Shown here: in pieces, positions 5,757 through 14,890 of the stretch
How positions within the stretch are numbered: position 1 is the first letter of the stretch
Layout: each line of letters opens with the position of its first letter
Assembly: GCA_002366725.1 (NCBI GenBank)
Contig: DFBT01000108.1
Location: forward strand, 1 to 20,055
Length of the DNA: 20,055 bases
From: Caldifarciminota bacterium UBA3073
GTDB lineage: Bacteria; Hydrothermota; UBA3073
Direction of reading: 5' to 3'
The notes under the pieces: model-generated
Databases searched by the model: none
Seen by the model: the letters and a program-made list of their open reading frames with translations, nothing else
What the model was told of the DNA's origin: nothing
Translations under genes and position numbers: made by a program

Positions 5757-7814
5757 ATGAAGAAGCTTACACCTATACTTTTACTCATTCCATTGTCTAT
5801 TTTTCCACAAAAGGTGGAGCTTTTTGATGGGTCAGTGATAAACACAGACAGTATTGTATTAAAGGGTAACAAGGTCATCCTGAGCGACACGATTCTGTCA
5901 AGGGATGATGTGAAATCCATCACATTCAAGGTGGGAGAAGTGGAGGCGGCATCGGAAAAGCTGCCAGAGGATATCAGGGAACTCGTTGAATCGCGCAAAG
6001 GGCTCATAAAAAGGTACGGCGATTACGCGGGGGTTATCATGCTTGACGAGGGTCACAGCAGGCTGAATCCCGATGGCACGAGGGAATATAAATATCACTT
6101 TCAGGGGCTTATCCTAAAGGAAAACAGGAGAAACTGGGGAACATTTTCGAGATACCTTAACGAAGATATGGAGAAAATAAATATCGAAATGGCGAGGGTG
6201 ATAAAACCCGATGGCAGGATCATCGACCTTGACCAAAGTAAGATAAAGACCTCGAAACCCCAGCGGGGAATAGTCTATTTCGCTAAGGGAAAGACGGTCT
6301 CCTTCAGTCTGCCCAATGTGGAGGTCGGAGACATCGTGCAATATGCGTATACTGAATATGTTTTTAATCCCTGGAACAAAGAGATATTTAGCCATACCTG
6401 GTACTTCGGCGGTGAAGACCCGGTATTACGATCCATCGATTATATAACCATACCCCGGGCAAAAAAATTAAACTTTAAACTCGTGAATGCCGAAAATGCC
6501 GAAGTAGATTCTACAATAACTGATTCCTGTACAACATATACATTCTCTATGGGGAATGTTATCCCTCCCCTCGAAGAGCCCATGATGCCACCCCGGGGTG
6601 ACCTTCTTCCATCAGTTCACACATCCATATTTGAAACCTGGGACTATATCTTTGAATGGTATGCGGGATTTCAAAGGGAAAGGATGAAGGTGACGCCCGA
6701 AATACAGTCCCTCGTTGACAGTCTCATCGCCGGGTCGGAGACGGAGGAAGAAAGGACTGCAAGTTTGTATCATTGGGTTCAGAGAAATGTGAGATACATC
6801 TCCGTAAAGGGCGCCGTTTCGAGCGGTGTATCGGGGCATCCGGCGGTAGTTACACTGAAGAATGGATACGGGGATTGCACGGATAAATCCATTCTATTCT
6901 CGACGATGCTCCACGCCGCTGGTGTGGAGGCGTATCCCGTATATGTGCATACAAATGATGGTCCCACACTCGTGAAGGAGATACCCTCCTCCTACGGCAA
7001 CCATTGCATAACAGAAGTTTTTCCAAAGGGTGGAGGGCATTACTTCCTGGACCCCGTGGGCACATCCAACAGGTATCCTTCATTTTCCAGGATGGATCAC
7101 GGTATATGGGCAATATGCGCTGTGAAAAAGAGGATAGACTTCATAGATGTACCGCCTCTGGAATCGAACCGCAGAGAGTATACATACACCATTAAAATCG
7201 AAGATGACGGAGGCGCAGAGATCACCTTCCGGTCCCAATATGCGGGAGACTACGAGTCGATAATCAGGGGATATTGGGAAAGGCTCAAACCCGAGGAGAA
7301 AAGACTATACTTCTCCCAGATGGTGAAGGCAAGCTCTCCCAACGCAGTACTCGTTAACTACAGCCTCGAAAATCTCACAGATATCTTTAAACCTCTAAGG
7401 ATGAAAATCGTCTATGAAATCGGTGACTTTCTCGAGACTGCGGGAGATATGTTTATTCTGAAACTGCCCGAGATAGGTGCGAGATACACGAGAAGGGAAC
7501 TTGGGCTCGCAAAGAGGATATACCCACTTGTCTATATGACCTCGGAGGAGATAACCCACACATTCAATATAATTCTCCCCGAGGGGATGAAGGTCTCATA
7601 TCATCCGGAGAAGATCAACAAAAAAATGAACGAACTCCAGTATGAGGGTGGGTATTCACTCGATGATAACACCCTCGTTTATGCGGATGATTTCAAGAGG
7701 CGCGTAAGAAAGGTCCCTCCAGAGGACTATATAAAATTCAGAGAATATATGGGAGAAATAACCAACTATGTAAAGAAACCCGTTCTTATAAAAAAGGTCG
7801 GAGGTGAAAGATGA
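5757..7814 (+). CDS. Exported DUF3857 / transglutaminase-like protein with intact triad
   Basis: A 685-residue protein with a short signal peptide (about 1-18, ending SIFPQ), a small beta domain (19-60, VELFDGSVINTDS), a DUF3857-type region (about 90-290) and a transglutaminase-like domain (about 320-450). The cysteine-protease-type triad is complete: C374 in GYGDCTDKS, H416 in GNHCITEV and D432 in YFLDPVG. A C-terminal beta-rich region follows. Such proteins act outside the inner membrane; the substrate (protein cross-link or cleavage) is unknown. I placed the start at ATG 5757 because AGGAGG (5747-5752) precedes it and the signal peptide begins there; an upstream in-frame start at 5703 lies inside the repeat element. 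The stop overlaps the next ATG by four bases, so the two genes are probably co-translated. Confidence 0.82.
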   Translation: MKKLTPILLLIPLSIFPQKVELFDGSVINTDSIVLKGNKVILSDTILSRDDVKSITFKVGEVEAASEKLPEDIRELVESRKGLIKRYGDYAGVIMLDEGHSRLNPDGTREYKYHFQGLILKENRRNWGTFSRYLNEDMEKINIEMARVIKPDGRIIDLDQSKIKTSKPQRGIVYFAKGKTVSFSLPNVEVGDIVQYAYTEYVFNPWNKEIFSHTWYFGGEDPVLRSIDYITIPRAKKLNFKLVNAENAEVDSTITDSCTTYTFSMGNVIPPLEEPMMPPRGDLLPSVHTSIFETWDYIFEWYAGFQRERMKVTPEIQSLVDSLIAGSETEEERTASLYHWVQRNVRYISVKGAVSSGVSGHPAVVTLKNGYGDCTDKSILFSTMLHAAGVEAYPVYVHTNDGPTLVKEIPSSYGNHCITEVFPKGGGHYFLDPVGTSNRYPSFSRMDHGIWAICAVKKRIDFIDVPPLESNRREYTYTIKIEDDGGAEITFRSQYAGDYESIIRGYWERLKPEEKRLYFSQMVKASSPNAVLVNYSLENLTDIFKPLRMKIVYEIGDFLETAGDMFILKLPEIGARYTRRELGLAKRIYPLVYMTSEEITHTFNIILPEGMKVSYHPEKINKKMNELQYEGGYSLDDNTLVYADDFKRRVRKVPPEDYIKFREYMGEITNYVKKPVLIKKVGGER

Positions 7815-9832
7815 AAAGGACAATTATTGTTTTACTTTTAATACTCAGTTCCTGCAGCCTGCACCTTGCCAAGAGAACACCCGTTTCCCTCGGGGATATG
7901 GTTTATTTGAACGACGGGGAAGAGTATCATTGCTATGTAAGGGAAGTTAACGCCAGGTGGGTCGTCTTTGAAACAGAAGAAGGCACGAAGAGACTCCCCC
8001 TATCAAAGGTGAGGTCCATAGATATCCAGAAGAGGAGAAAAAACTACTGGTGGACAAATGTAGAAGATATAGACGATCCCGTTCTCATCGGGGCTTTAAA
8101 GACAGACCTTTCACAGTTTAAGGGCCTGGGATATGTGAACATACTTACAGAGAAAAAATTGATTGTCAATCCCGATTCAACCTACACCGTCGTCATAAGG
8201 GAGATAAGAGGCATCGTTGACGATAAGGGAAGAACCGCTGGCAATCTTTCCTATTACTACAAACACAACAATGAAAATTTATTCATTGACTTTGCGAGAA
8301 CGATAACATCAGATGGCAAGGTGCTCCACATAAGGGAAATGGCGATAGAGGATGCATCTTCATATGCGCGATTCCCATCATATGACAACCTCCACAGCAG
8401 AAAATTTGCGATGAGAGAGGTTAAACCGGGGAATTTTCTCGACTATCGGGTGAGAATCGAGGGGAAATATTCCGAGGATCTGCCACCGTTATTCGACGAA
8501 ATCCTCGGGGATATGGGACCAACCTTGAAGGGAAAGATCCTCATCCAGTATCCCGAGGAAATGGAAATAAGTGTTCGGTATGATAGGATACTTGCTCCAG
8601 AGCTAACGAGAAAAGAGGACAATGACATAAGTTATGAGGTAATGAGCTTCGAGATGGAAACTGTAAGTCCCATAATAAAACTCCCCATGAAACCCCCAGA
8701 AAGGTTTTTTTCTCCGAGGGTGGTAGCGGGTTTTAAAAATGAATGGGGCGGCATATCGGACTGGTTCGATACGAACCTAAAATCAAGTGGCACAAAAATC
8801 GAGGGAAAGACAAAAGAAGAGATATACGAAAATGTTCTTAAGGGAATAAAGTTTGTGAATATTCCATCCAATACATATTCAGTTATCCCGAAGAATCCTA
8901 CAGAAACATTCAATAACAGGTATGGAAACAGTCTCGACAAGACATTTGTCCTCTACACCGCATTAAAAGAGAATGGGTTTAAACCCGATTTAATACTCGT
9001 AAGGTCCAAGGATTCGGGACCACTTGCCGAAGATGTCCCCACACTTTCACAATTTGATGGTGCCCTCGTAAGGTGTGACGGTGTATTTCTCGACCCTTCA
9101 GTTGAAAGCGTTCCATTCGGGTATGTGAGACCGGAGTATCAGGGAACAAGGGGACTCTCCATCGGCACGGGAGAAATAGTTGAAATCCCCTTTCTCGAAC
9201 CCGAGGACGAAATGTCTTACACAGATAGGAACATATATCTCTCCGAAGACGGCAGTGGAAAGGTCGAAGAGGTTCTTACATTCACGGGAAACGATGTCTT
9301 GTTTTTCAGAAACTGGAAATATCTGAGGGAGGAGGAAAGGAGAAAACAACTTGAATCGCATATAAATTTGGTCCTACCAAATGCATCACTGAAAGGCTAT
9401 CACATCGAACACCTCGAGGACCTGAACCCAGAGATGCAAATAACACTCGATTATACTGCTCCCGATATCGCCACCGAGGAGGGAAGATATATGCTTCTAC
9501 ATATACCCGGAATTAACTACACGGCATACTATGTCGGAGTTGAACAGAGACCATATCCCGTTTATAATGAAAATCTCAGTCTCAATAAAAATAGAATTAG
9601 AATCTACCTGCCAAAGGGGTACAGAGTAAGATACATTCCCACTGCAATAAACTACGACAGCGAACCCATAAAATTTACATCAAAAATAAAGAAGACAAAA
9701 AAATATATTGAATACAGCGATAGTTATGATACACGAATGGGATTGATTCCCCTCGAAAATTATCCCGAATACAGGGAAGGAATAATGAAGATGGCGGAAA
9801 TCCCCAACAGGTGGATAATTTTAGAAAAATAG
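7811..9832 (+). CDS. DUF3857 / transglutaminase-like lipoprotein lacking the catalytic Cys and His
   Basis: A 673-residue protein with a lipoprotein signal: lipobox LSSC with C15 as the lipidated residue. The layout repeats that of its upstream neighbour: a small beta domain (VYLNDGEEYHC), a DUF3857-type region and a transglutaminase-like domain. At the collinear positions the catalytic residues are changed: S374 in GNSLDKT instead of Cys, and D416 in QFDGALV instead of His; only the aspartate (D428, FLDPSVE) is kept. It therefore looks like a pseudoenzyme, perhaps a partner or regulator of the active neighbour. The start ATG overlaps the preceding TGA and has a GGAGGTGA Shine-Dalgarno sequence (7800-7807). 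The frame is intact over its full length, so it is not a decayed gene. Confidence 0.82.
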   Translation: MKRTIIVLLLILSSCSLHLAKRTPVSLGDMVYLNDGEEYHCYVREVNARWVVFETEEGTKRLPLSKVRSIDIQKRRKNYWWTNVEDIDDPVLIGALKTDLSQFKGLGYVNILTEKKLIVNPDSTYTVVIREIRGIVDDKGRTAGNLSYYYKHNNENLFIDFARTITSDGKVLHIREMAIEDASSYARFPSYDNLHSRKFAMREVKPGNFLDYRVRIEGKYSEDLPPLFDEILGDMGPTLKGKILIQYPEEMEISVRYDRILAPELTRKEDNDISYEVMSFEMETVSPIIKLPMKPPERFFSPRVVAGFKNEWGGISDWFDTNLKSSGTKIEGKTKEEIYENVLKGIKFVNIPSNTYSVIPKNPTETFNNRYGNSLDKTFVLYTALKENGFKPDLILVRSKDSGPLAEDVPTLSQFDGALVRCDGVFLDPSVESVPFGYVRPEYQGTRGLSIGTGEIVEIPFLEPEDEMSYTDRNIYLSEDGSGKVEEVLTFTGNDVLFFRNWKYLREEERRKQLESHINLVLPNASLKGYHIEHLEDLNPEMQITLDYTAPDIATEEGRYMLLHIPGINYTAYYVGVEQRPYPVYNENLSLNKNRIRIYLPKGYRVRYIPTAINYDSEPIKFTSKIKKTKKYIEYSDSYDTRMGLIPLENYPEYREGIMKMAEIPNRWIILEK

Positions 9833-9850
9833 GGAGGTAACCTAAAAATT

Positions 9851-9890
9851 CTTCGTGTTATTTGACTGATTCGTATAGATTCGTGGTTAT
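9851..9890 (-). repeat. Dispersed 'ACCACGAAT' repeat
   Basis: Read on the minus strand this begins ATAACCACGAATC and continues with further CGAAT and CACGAA units. It belongs to the same general type as the ACCACAGA repeats elsewhere in the window. It lies just upstream of the glyA promoter. Confidence 0.45.
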
Positions 9891-9897
9891 TTTTCCC

Positions 9898-9926
9898 TTG
9901 ACATTTTGGTAATTTTGTTATATAAT
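9898..9926 (+). promoter_or_regulatory. Consensus sigma-70-type promoter of glyA
   Basis: TTGACA (9898-9903), 17 bases, TATAAT (9921-9926), both hexamers perfect. The expected transcript start is near 9933, leaving about 32 bases before ATG 9965, with AAGGAGGG at 9954-9961 as the ribosome binding site. Confidence 0.88.
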
Positions 9927-9964
9927 CCCACACATTGATTGAAAAATTTTTTGAAGGAGGGCTT

Positions 9965-11224
9965 ATGTGGCTCAAGAAAGAGGATAAAGAGGTCTGGGAG
10001 GCGATGGTGGGCGAACTACACCGTCAGCAGGAGAAACTTGAACTCATAGCATCCGAGAACTACACCTCTCCGGCGGTATTGGAGGCAATGGGCTCTGTTC
10101 TTACAAATAAATATGCCGAGGGCTATCCCGGGGCGAGGTACTACGGGGGATGCGAATGGGTAGATGTTGTGGAGAGGATTGCTGTAGAGAGGGCAAAGAA
10201 ACTCTTCGGATGTGAACACGCAAATGTACAGTCACTTTCGGGGGTCCCGGCAAATATGGCGGCGTATTTTGCCCTCGCAGAACCGGGTGATAAACTGTTC
10301 GGACTCAGACTATCACACGGAGGACACCTCTCTCACGGACATCCTGTGAGTTTCTCGGGTAAGTGGTTTAATGTCGTGAGATACAAGGTAGACAAAGAAA
10401 CTGAAGTGATCGATTATAAAGCCCTTCTCGGCCTCGCCAGGGAGGAAAGACCAAAGATAATCATAGCCGGGGCAAGTGCCTATCCAAGAACACTCCACTT
10501 CGATAAATTCAGGGAGATATGTGATGATGTCGGTGCATACCTCGTCGCGGACATAGCACATATAGCGGGGTTGGTTGCCACGGGACTCCATCCCTCACCA
10601 ATTCCCTATGCCGACATAGTCACAACCACCACCCACAAAACACTGAGGGGACCGAGAAGCGGTATGATTATGTGCAAGGAAGAGCACAGAAAGGCAGTTG
10701 ACAGATGGGTATTCCCAAGGTTATCCGGCGGTCCGCATATGCATACGATAGCGGGAAAGGCGGTGTGTCTTGGCGAGGCACTCAAACCGAAATTTAAAGA
10801 TTACCAGAAACAGATACTATTAAATGCCACCGCGATGGCGGACGAATTCGGCAAATGCGGATATAGACTTGTCGCCGGGGGGACGGACACACACCTCATG
10901 CTCGTTGACCTGAGACCGAAGGCTATAAAGGGTGTAGATGCGGAAGAGGCATTGGATAAAGCGGGAATAACGGTAAACAAGAATACCATCCCCTACGACC
11001 CGGAAAAGCCGAATATAGCAAGCGGTATAAGGGTGGGAACCCCCGCACTTACCACGAGGGGCATGAAAGAGGATGAGATGAGAAAGATCGTAAGGCTCAT
11101 AGACAGGGTACTTATGAATATAGACAACGGGGGAATATATGAGGAGGTAAAGAAAGAGGTAAGAGATCTCTGTTCCTCCTTCCCCATATACAAGGATTAT
11201 GAAAAGTTCTTTAATTCCGAATAA
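9965..11224 (+). CDS. glyA: Serine hydroxymethyltransferase
   Basis: Converts serine and tetrahydrofolate to glycine and 5,10-methylene-THF in the cytosol, using PLP. The 419-residue length matches bacterial GlyA. The N-terminal ELIASENYTS (26-35), YAEGYPGARYYGG (50-62), DIAHIAGL (196-203) and the PLP-lysine motif TTTTHKTLRGPR (220-231, K225) are all present. The cofactor-binding loop reads VQSLSGVPAN (88-97) where most family members have a QPHSGSQAN-like sequence, a notable local variation. The start is ATG 9965, placed by its Shine-Dalgarno sequence; the frame continues upstream to 9935 without support. A consensus promoter lies directly upstream. The dCMP deaminase gene follows after 141 bases of repeat-containing spacer; both enzymes feed thymidylate synthesis. 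Confidence 0.97.
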   Translation: MWLKKEDKEVWEAMVGELHRQQEKLELIASENYTSPAVLEAMGSVLTNKYAEGYPGARYYGGCEWVDVVERIAVERAKKLFGCEHANVQSLSGVPANMAAYFALAEPGDKLFGLRLSHGGHLSHGHPVSFSGKWFNVVRYKVDKETEVIDYKALLGLAREERPKIIIAGASAYPRTLHFDKFREICDDVGAYLVADIAHIAGLVATGLHPSPIPYADIVTTTTHKTLRGPRSGMIMCKEEHRKAVDRWVFPRLSGGPHMHTIAGKAVCLGEALKPKFKDYQKQILLNATAMADEFGKCGYRLVAGGTDTHLMLVDLRPKAIKGVDAEEALDKAGITVNKNTIPYDPEKPNIASGIRVGTPALTTRGMKEDEMRKIVRLIDRVLMNIDNGGIYEEVKKEVRDLCSSFPIYKDYEKFFNSE

Positions 11225-11241
11225 AAATGCGGATTTATCTC

Positions 11242-11323
11242 CCACAGAGGACACGAAACCCACGGAAAGTAAAAAATCGGTCTCCAATTAAGCCTTTAGC
11301 CTATGGTCTCATATCTGTGGTCT
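11242..11323. repeat. Pair of dispersed ACCACAGA-type repeats in opposite orientation
   Basis: CCACAGAGGACACGAAACC and further bases (11242-11265) read on the plus strand, and AGACCACAGATATGAG reads on the minus strand at 11305-11323. They fill most of the gap between glyA and the dCMP deaminase gene. No terminator or strong promoter was found in this gap. Confidence 0.45.
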
Positions 11324-11365
11324 TTATTTTTAATTTTTGATATTTGATATTTGAATTTTCTGTAT

Positions 11366-11809
11366 ATGCGTCCTCCCTGGGATAAATATTTTATGGATAT
11401 AGCGGTTCTCGTGTCATCCAGGTCCACCTGTCTCAGGAGAAAGGTGGGAGCATGTGTTGTGGGGGATAGAAGAATCCTTAGCACTGGATACAATGGTGCA
11501 CCCACGGGTATTGCCCACTGTGAGGAGGTAGGGTGTCTACGGGAAAAACTCAATATACCCTCTGGAGAGAGACACGAACTTTGCAGGGGCTTGCATGCGG
11601 AGCAAAATGCCATAATACAGGCGGCGAAAATAGGGGTATCTCTAAAAGGTGCGACGATGTATGTCACACATCATCCCTGCTTTATCTGTGCCAAAATGAT
11701 AATAAACTCGGGAATTAAAAAGGTGGTTTATAAAGATGGTTATCCCGATGAGATGGCAAAGAAATTTTTTGAAGAGAGCACGGTGACGGTGGTAAAACTG
11801 GAAAGGTGA
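11366..11809 (+). CDS. Deoxycytidylate (dCMP) deaminase
   Basis: Deaminates dCMP to dUMP, the substrate of thymidylate synthase. The 147-residue protein starts MRPPWDKYFMDIA, matching the conserved RPxWDxYFM opening of this family, which supports ATG 11366 over the TTG at 11351. The zinc site is H77-A78-E79 (LHAEQNAI) and P104-C105-F106-I107-C108. A second cysteine/histidine set typical of dCMP deaminases is visible at C52, C57, H70 and C73. YNGAPTGIAHC (42-52) is the nucleotide-binding segment. No Shine-Dalgarno sequence is evident. The TGA overlaps the next gene's ATG by one base. Confidence 0.93.
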   Translation: MRPPWDKYFMDIAVLVSSRSTCLRRKVGACVVGDRRILSTGYNGAPTGIAHCEEVGCLREKLNIPSGERHELCRGLHAEQNAIIQAAKIGVSLKGATMYVTHHPCFICAKMIINSGIKKVVYKDGYPDEMAKKFFEESTVTVVKLER

Positions 11810-12711
11810 TGTCCCATCAACTCTATCCCGGGTATCTGAACCTGAAGGAAGAAATTCACAAAAGGGTAGAAGAAGGATACAACATCCTCAGACGATGTAC
11901 CCTCTGTGGTAGACAATGCAAAAAGAATCGTTTCATCGAAAGGGGAATCTGTGGTGGCGAACTTCTTCCCATGGTCTCGAGCTATAACCTCCATTTTGGC
12001 GAAGAACCCCCAATATCCGGCAGTAGGGGGTCTGGAACGGTATTTTTTACAGGATGCAGTCTCTCTTGCGTATTCTGCCAGAACTACCCCATATCCCAGC
12101 AGAGAATTGGAAACGAGATAAGTATAGAAAAGCTGGCTGAATACATGCTTTCGCTTCAATACGAAGGGGCACACAATATAAACCTCGTTACCCCAACCCA
12201 TTATGTCCCACAGATTCTTGCCTCCCTTGAGCTTGCAATAGAGAAGGGTCTTTCCATCCCAATTGTCTACAACACGGGGGGGTACGACTCTCCCGAGACC
12301 CTCTCGTTGCTTCGCGGTATCGTGGATATATATCTCCCCGATGCAAAGTATTCCGATGACCAGCTTGCCTTTAGATATTCGGGGGTGAAGCGGTATGTTG
12401 ACATAAACAGGGAAGCAATATGTGAGATGCATTCCCAGGTGGGAGAACTTTTAGTTGACGAGGGTATTGCGGTCGAGGGCATCCTGGTGAGACATCTCGT
12501 GTTACCATCACATATCGAAAATACAAGGGGGGTACTTCAGTTCTTAAAAACCGTGTCACCCGATACGAAGATCAGTCTAATGGGACAGTACTTCCCATGT
12601 AACCGCGCAAAAGATTACCCAGAGATCAACCAAAAATTGAGCACAACCGAGTATAGAGAGGCGGTCTCAATAATGCACTCATTATCTCTTGAGGGATATA
12701 TACAGGGATGA
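11809..12711 (+). CDS. PflX-like radical SAM protein (COG1313 type)
   Basis: A 300-residue radical SAM protein. The [4Fe-4S]-binding motif is C83-x3-C87-x2-C90 within FFTGCSLSCVFCQNYPIS. An N-terminal cysteine cluster, C30, C33, C37 and C48 (RRCTLCGRQCKKNR and GICGG), marks the PflX-like group of putative pyruvate-formate-lyase-activating enzymes. HNINLVTPTHYVPQ, VYNTGGYDS and DIYLPDAKY are characteristic downstream segments. The true target is not known for this group, and no pyruvate-formate lyase gene is in the window. ATG 11809 overlaps the upstream TGA (TGATG), suggesting coupling with dCMP deaminase; GTG 11806 is an alternative start. It converges with the minus-strand transporter gene across a 32-base gap. 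Confidence 0.87.
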   Translation: MSHQLYPGYLNLKEEIHKRVEEGYNILRRCTLCGRQCKKNRFIERGICGGELLPMVSSYNLHFGEEPPISGSRGSGTVFFTGCSLSCVFCQNYPISQQRIGNEISIEKLAEYMLSLQYEGAHNINLVTPTHYVPQILASLELAIEKGLSIPIVYNTGGYDSPETLSLLRGIVDIYLPDAKYSDDQLAFRYSGVKRYVDINREAICEMHSQVGELLVDEGIAVEGILVRHLVLPSHIENTRGVLQFLKTVSPDTKISLMGQYFPCNRAKDYPEINQKLSTTEYREAVSIMHSLSLEGYIQG

Positions 12712-12743
12712 GGGGCAAATTCTCCACAGAACAACTGGTCCGC

Positions 12744-14729
12744 CTACTTTACCTGCAGTATATGCTCCCCGATATTCGATGCGTGAGAGTTTATACGCTC
12801 GAGGTCTGATATGAGGTCGAGATGAACGGTGCTGGTTTCTACAGACTCCTTGAAACCCTTCCTCAGTCTATTGAGATGCGCATCGTGGTACTTCGATAAT
12901 AGAGCTCTTCCCTCTTCTCTTCTCTCCGCCACCTTTATAGCAAGACCGTTGTCAAATGTGGCAAGTGCGTCTATCGCCATCCGAAGTGTTTCCCCGGAGT
13001 AATTGAAGAATCCCTTTATCTCCGAAAACCCCTCTTTTGAGAATAAAAATCCCGATTTTATTTTCTTTTTGGCATAGACCACAAGGCTCTTTGAGATAAC
13101 ATCCCCTATATGCTCGAATTCATCAACTATGTGAAGCAGTGCCGCACACTTCTTCGATAAGTCCAAAGGCATCTCACTCTCAGACAGATGAACCAAATAT
13201 AAGGTTATGTTCTCCTCCAGGGCATCAACCTTATCGTCATCCCCGATCACCTTTAACCTTTCGAGTTCTTCATTCGTTTTGAAGACATTGAAGGAAGCGG
13301 CGAGCATTGACTGGACGATATCCGACATTCTCAATGTCTCTCTCAATGCCTGTCCGGTAGCAATTGCCGGGGATGAGAGGAAGGTCGGGTCAAGGTAACG
13401 GGGTTCAAATCCGATCTTTCTTGGTGGGAGCATCCGCGCTATCAACTTTGAGTATGGCAAAAGGAATGGCAAAAACAATAAGGCAGCAAAGAGATTGAAG
13501 AGCGTGTGGGCATTTGCAACCTGTCTGGGCAGGGATGCCGATGTATATCCTACAAGTGTGGCAAACTGATGTATAAATGGGAAGAAGGCAATGACCATAA
13601 GGATCTTGAACATTATATGTGCCATTGCCACCCTTTTCGCCTCCACTCCACGGCCAATGGAGGCGAGCAGAGCGGTCACACAGGTACCTATATTGGCGCC
13701 GAATATAATGGGTATAGCACCCCCTATATCTATCAGTCCACTAAACGCAAATGAGATTACGATTGCCATCGTAGCACCCGACGAATGAACCATACCCGTA
13801 AATACCGCCGACAGAATAAGAAGAAGGAATGGCCTCTCCCCCATTGCTATAAGTCTGCCCGTTACTCCCGGAATAAGTGTGAGGGGATAAACGGCATCGG
13901 TCATAACCTTCATACCAAAAAAAATAAGACCAAATGCAAATATAACCCTGCCCGTATAATGAATCTGCTTGTGCTTTCCAAATATCATCATAAAGAAACC
14001 AATAGCGATGATAATGAGTGCCACCTCAAACACCTTGAAGGCAATAAGTTGTACGGTCAGGGTGGTTCCCACATCTGCCCCGAGAATAACTCCCAGCGTC
14101 TGAATAAAGTTTACAAGCCCCGCTTCAGCAAATGACACGAGCATAACCGTCGTGGCGGAACTCGACTGGGTAAGAACGGTAATGAATACACCCACGAGCA
14201 GGCCGCGGATGGGATTCTTTGTCAACTTCCACAAGAGCTCCCTCAATTTGCCCCCCGCCACCCTTGTAAGTGCCTTACTGCCAAAGTTCAAACCGTACAT
14301 AAACAGGGCAAATCCCCCCAGGAGTCCGATTATCAGGAAAAAGATGAAATGCGGTTTCATCGAAATGAAAGAGAGCCTTACCCTGTTTTCTAAAACGGGA
14401 GATGAAGCCTCAAGCCAGTATTCTCCTTCCACATTTCCCGCATAAAATCTAAAAACCGCATAACCCCTCACATCCGTTGTATCGGTCAGCACCGTACTCA
14501 CATATTTCTCCTCCGTTCCCGGGGGAGTGCTTATAAATCTCACATCTACGGGAATTCCTTTAACCGGTTTGCCATCGTCGTCCACGACCTCAATTATTAC
14601 AGGATTGGGGAGTTGTCTTCCCGTTGTCACCACCATCCCATCTCCCGAGATGTCACTCCCCCTTGGGTCTTTTGCCTTGGTGAGGTGCGGCAAACCCGAA
14701 AGAATCAATATGCATAGAAATACATTCAT
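12744..14729 (-). CDS. Na/Pi-cotransporter-family protein with Ig-like N-terminus and PhoU-like C-terminus
   Basis: A 661-residue protein, longer than plain NptA proteins. Residues 1-19 form a signal peptide. About 40-122 read as a periplasmic Ig-like / invasin-like beta domain (PVIIEVVDDDGKPVKGIPVD, DVRGYAVFRFYAG). About 127-430 form the membrane part with two inverted repeats, each carrying the family hallmarks: TQSSSAT (187-193) with GADVGTT (217-223), and HSSGAT (315-320) with GANIGTC (344-350). From about 460 to the end, a helical PhoU-like domain (IVDEFEHIGDVI, DLERINSHASNIGEHI). It likely moves phosphate or a related anion with sodium and may sense phosphate state. ATG 14729 has no Shine-Dalgarno sequence. 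A consensus promoter about 290 bases upstream gives a long, hairpin-rich leader. Confidence 0.9.
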   Translation of the reverse strand: MNVFLCILILSGLPHLTKAKDPRGSDISGDGMVVTTGRQLPNPVIIEVVDDDGKPVKGIPVDVRFISTPPGTEEKYVSTVLTDTTDVRGYAVFRFYAGNVEGEYWLEASSPVLENRVRLSFISMKPHFIFFLIIGLLGGFALFMYGLNFGSKALTRVAGGKLRELLWKLTKNPIRGLLVGVFITVLTQSSSATTVMLVSFAEAGLVNFIQTLGVILGADVGTTLTVQLIAFKVFEVALIIIAIGFFMMIFGKHKQIHYTGRVIFAFGLIFFGMKVMTDAVYPLTLIPGVTGRLIAMGERPFLLLILSAVFTGMVHSSGATMAIVISFAFSGLIDIGGAIPIIFGANIGTCVTALLASIGRGVEAKRVAMAHIMFKILMVIAFFPFIHQFATLVGYTSASLPRQVANAHTLFNLFAALLFLPFLLPYSKLIARMLPPRKIGFEPRYLDPTFLSSPAIATGQALRETLRMSDIVQSMLAASFNVFKTNEELERLKVIGDDDKVDALEENITLYLVHLSESEMPLDLSKKCAALLHIVDEFEHIGDVISKSLVVYAKKKIKSGFLFSKEGFSEIKGFFNYSGETLRMAIDALATFDNGLAIKVAERREEGRALLSKYHDAHLNRLRKGFKESVETSTVHLDLISDLERINSHASNIGEHILQVK

Positions 14730-14781
14730 ACAACTAAATGGCAGAGATACAACACTGTAAAATTATCCCAAAAAATACATT

Positions 14782-14812
14782 AACCACAGATATTCACGGA
14801 TAAGCACAGATT
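14782..14812 (+). repeat. Dispersed ACCACAGAT repeat
   Basis: AACCACAGATATTCACGGAT followed by AAGCACAGATT. It has the same pattern as the unit at 16881-16916 in the opposite orientation. It lies within the leader of the transporter gene. Confidence 0.5.
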
Positions 14813-14825
14813 ATAAATTCAGACT

Positions 14826-14890
14826 CCTGTCTACCGACAGGTAGAGAAGACTACAGACCGCCCCGTAAAGCTCCTTCAGAGCAACGGGGC
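14826..14890. repeat. Two hairpins in the transporter leader
   Basis: CCTGTC-TACC-GACAGG at 14826-14841, then a nested hairpin at 14860-14890: outer arms GCCCCGT and ACGGGGC, inner arms GCTC (14870-14873) and GAGC (14879-14882). Neither is followed by a T-run on either strand. They resemble the mobile palindromic units common in uncultivated-lineage genomes. Confidence 0.6.

Noticed and set aside
10820..11287. 155-codon frame on the minus strand
   Set aside because: It is antisense to the conserved C-terminal part of glyA.
11740..12432. 230-codon frame on the minus strand
   Set aside because: It lies opposite the dCMP deaminase and radical SAM genes, which have clear motifs; its translation shows no recognisable domain.
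13785..14135. 116-codon frame on the plus strand
   Set aside because: It lies opposite the transporter membrane region and has a composition typical of antisense frames.
14860..14890. Hairpin as an intrinsic terminator
   Set aside because: No T-run follows on either strand, and it lies inside the leader of the transporter gene rather than after a gene.
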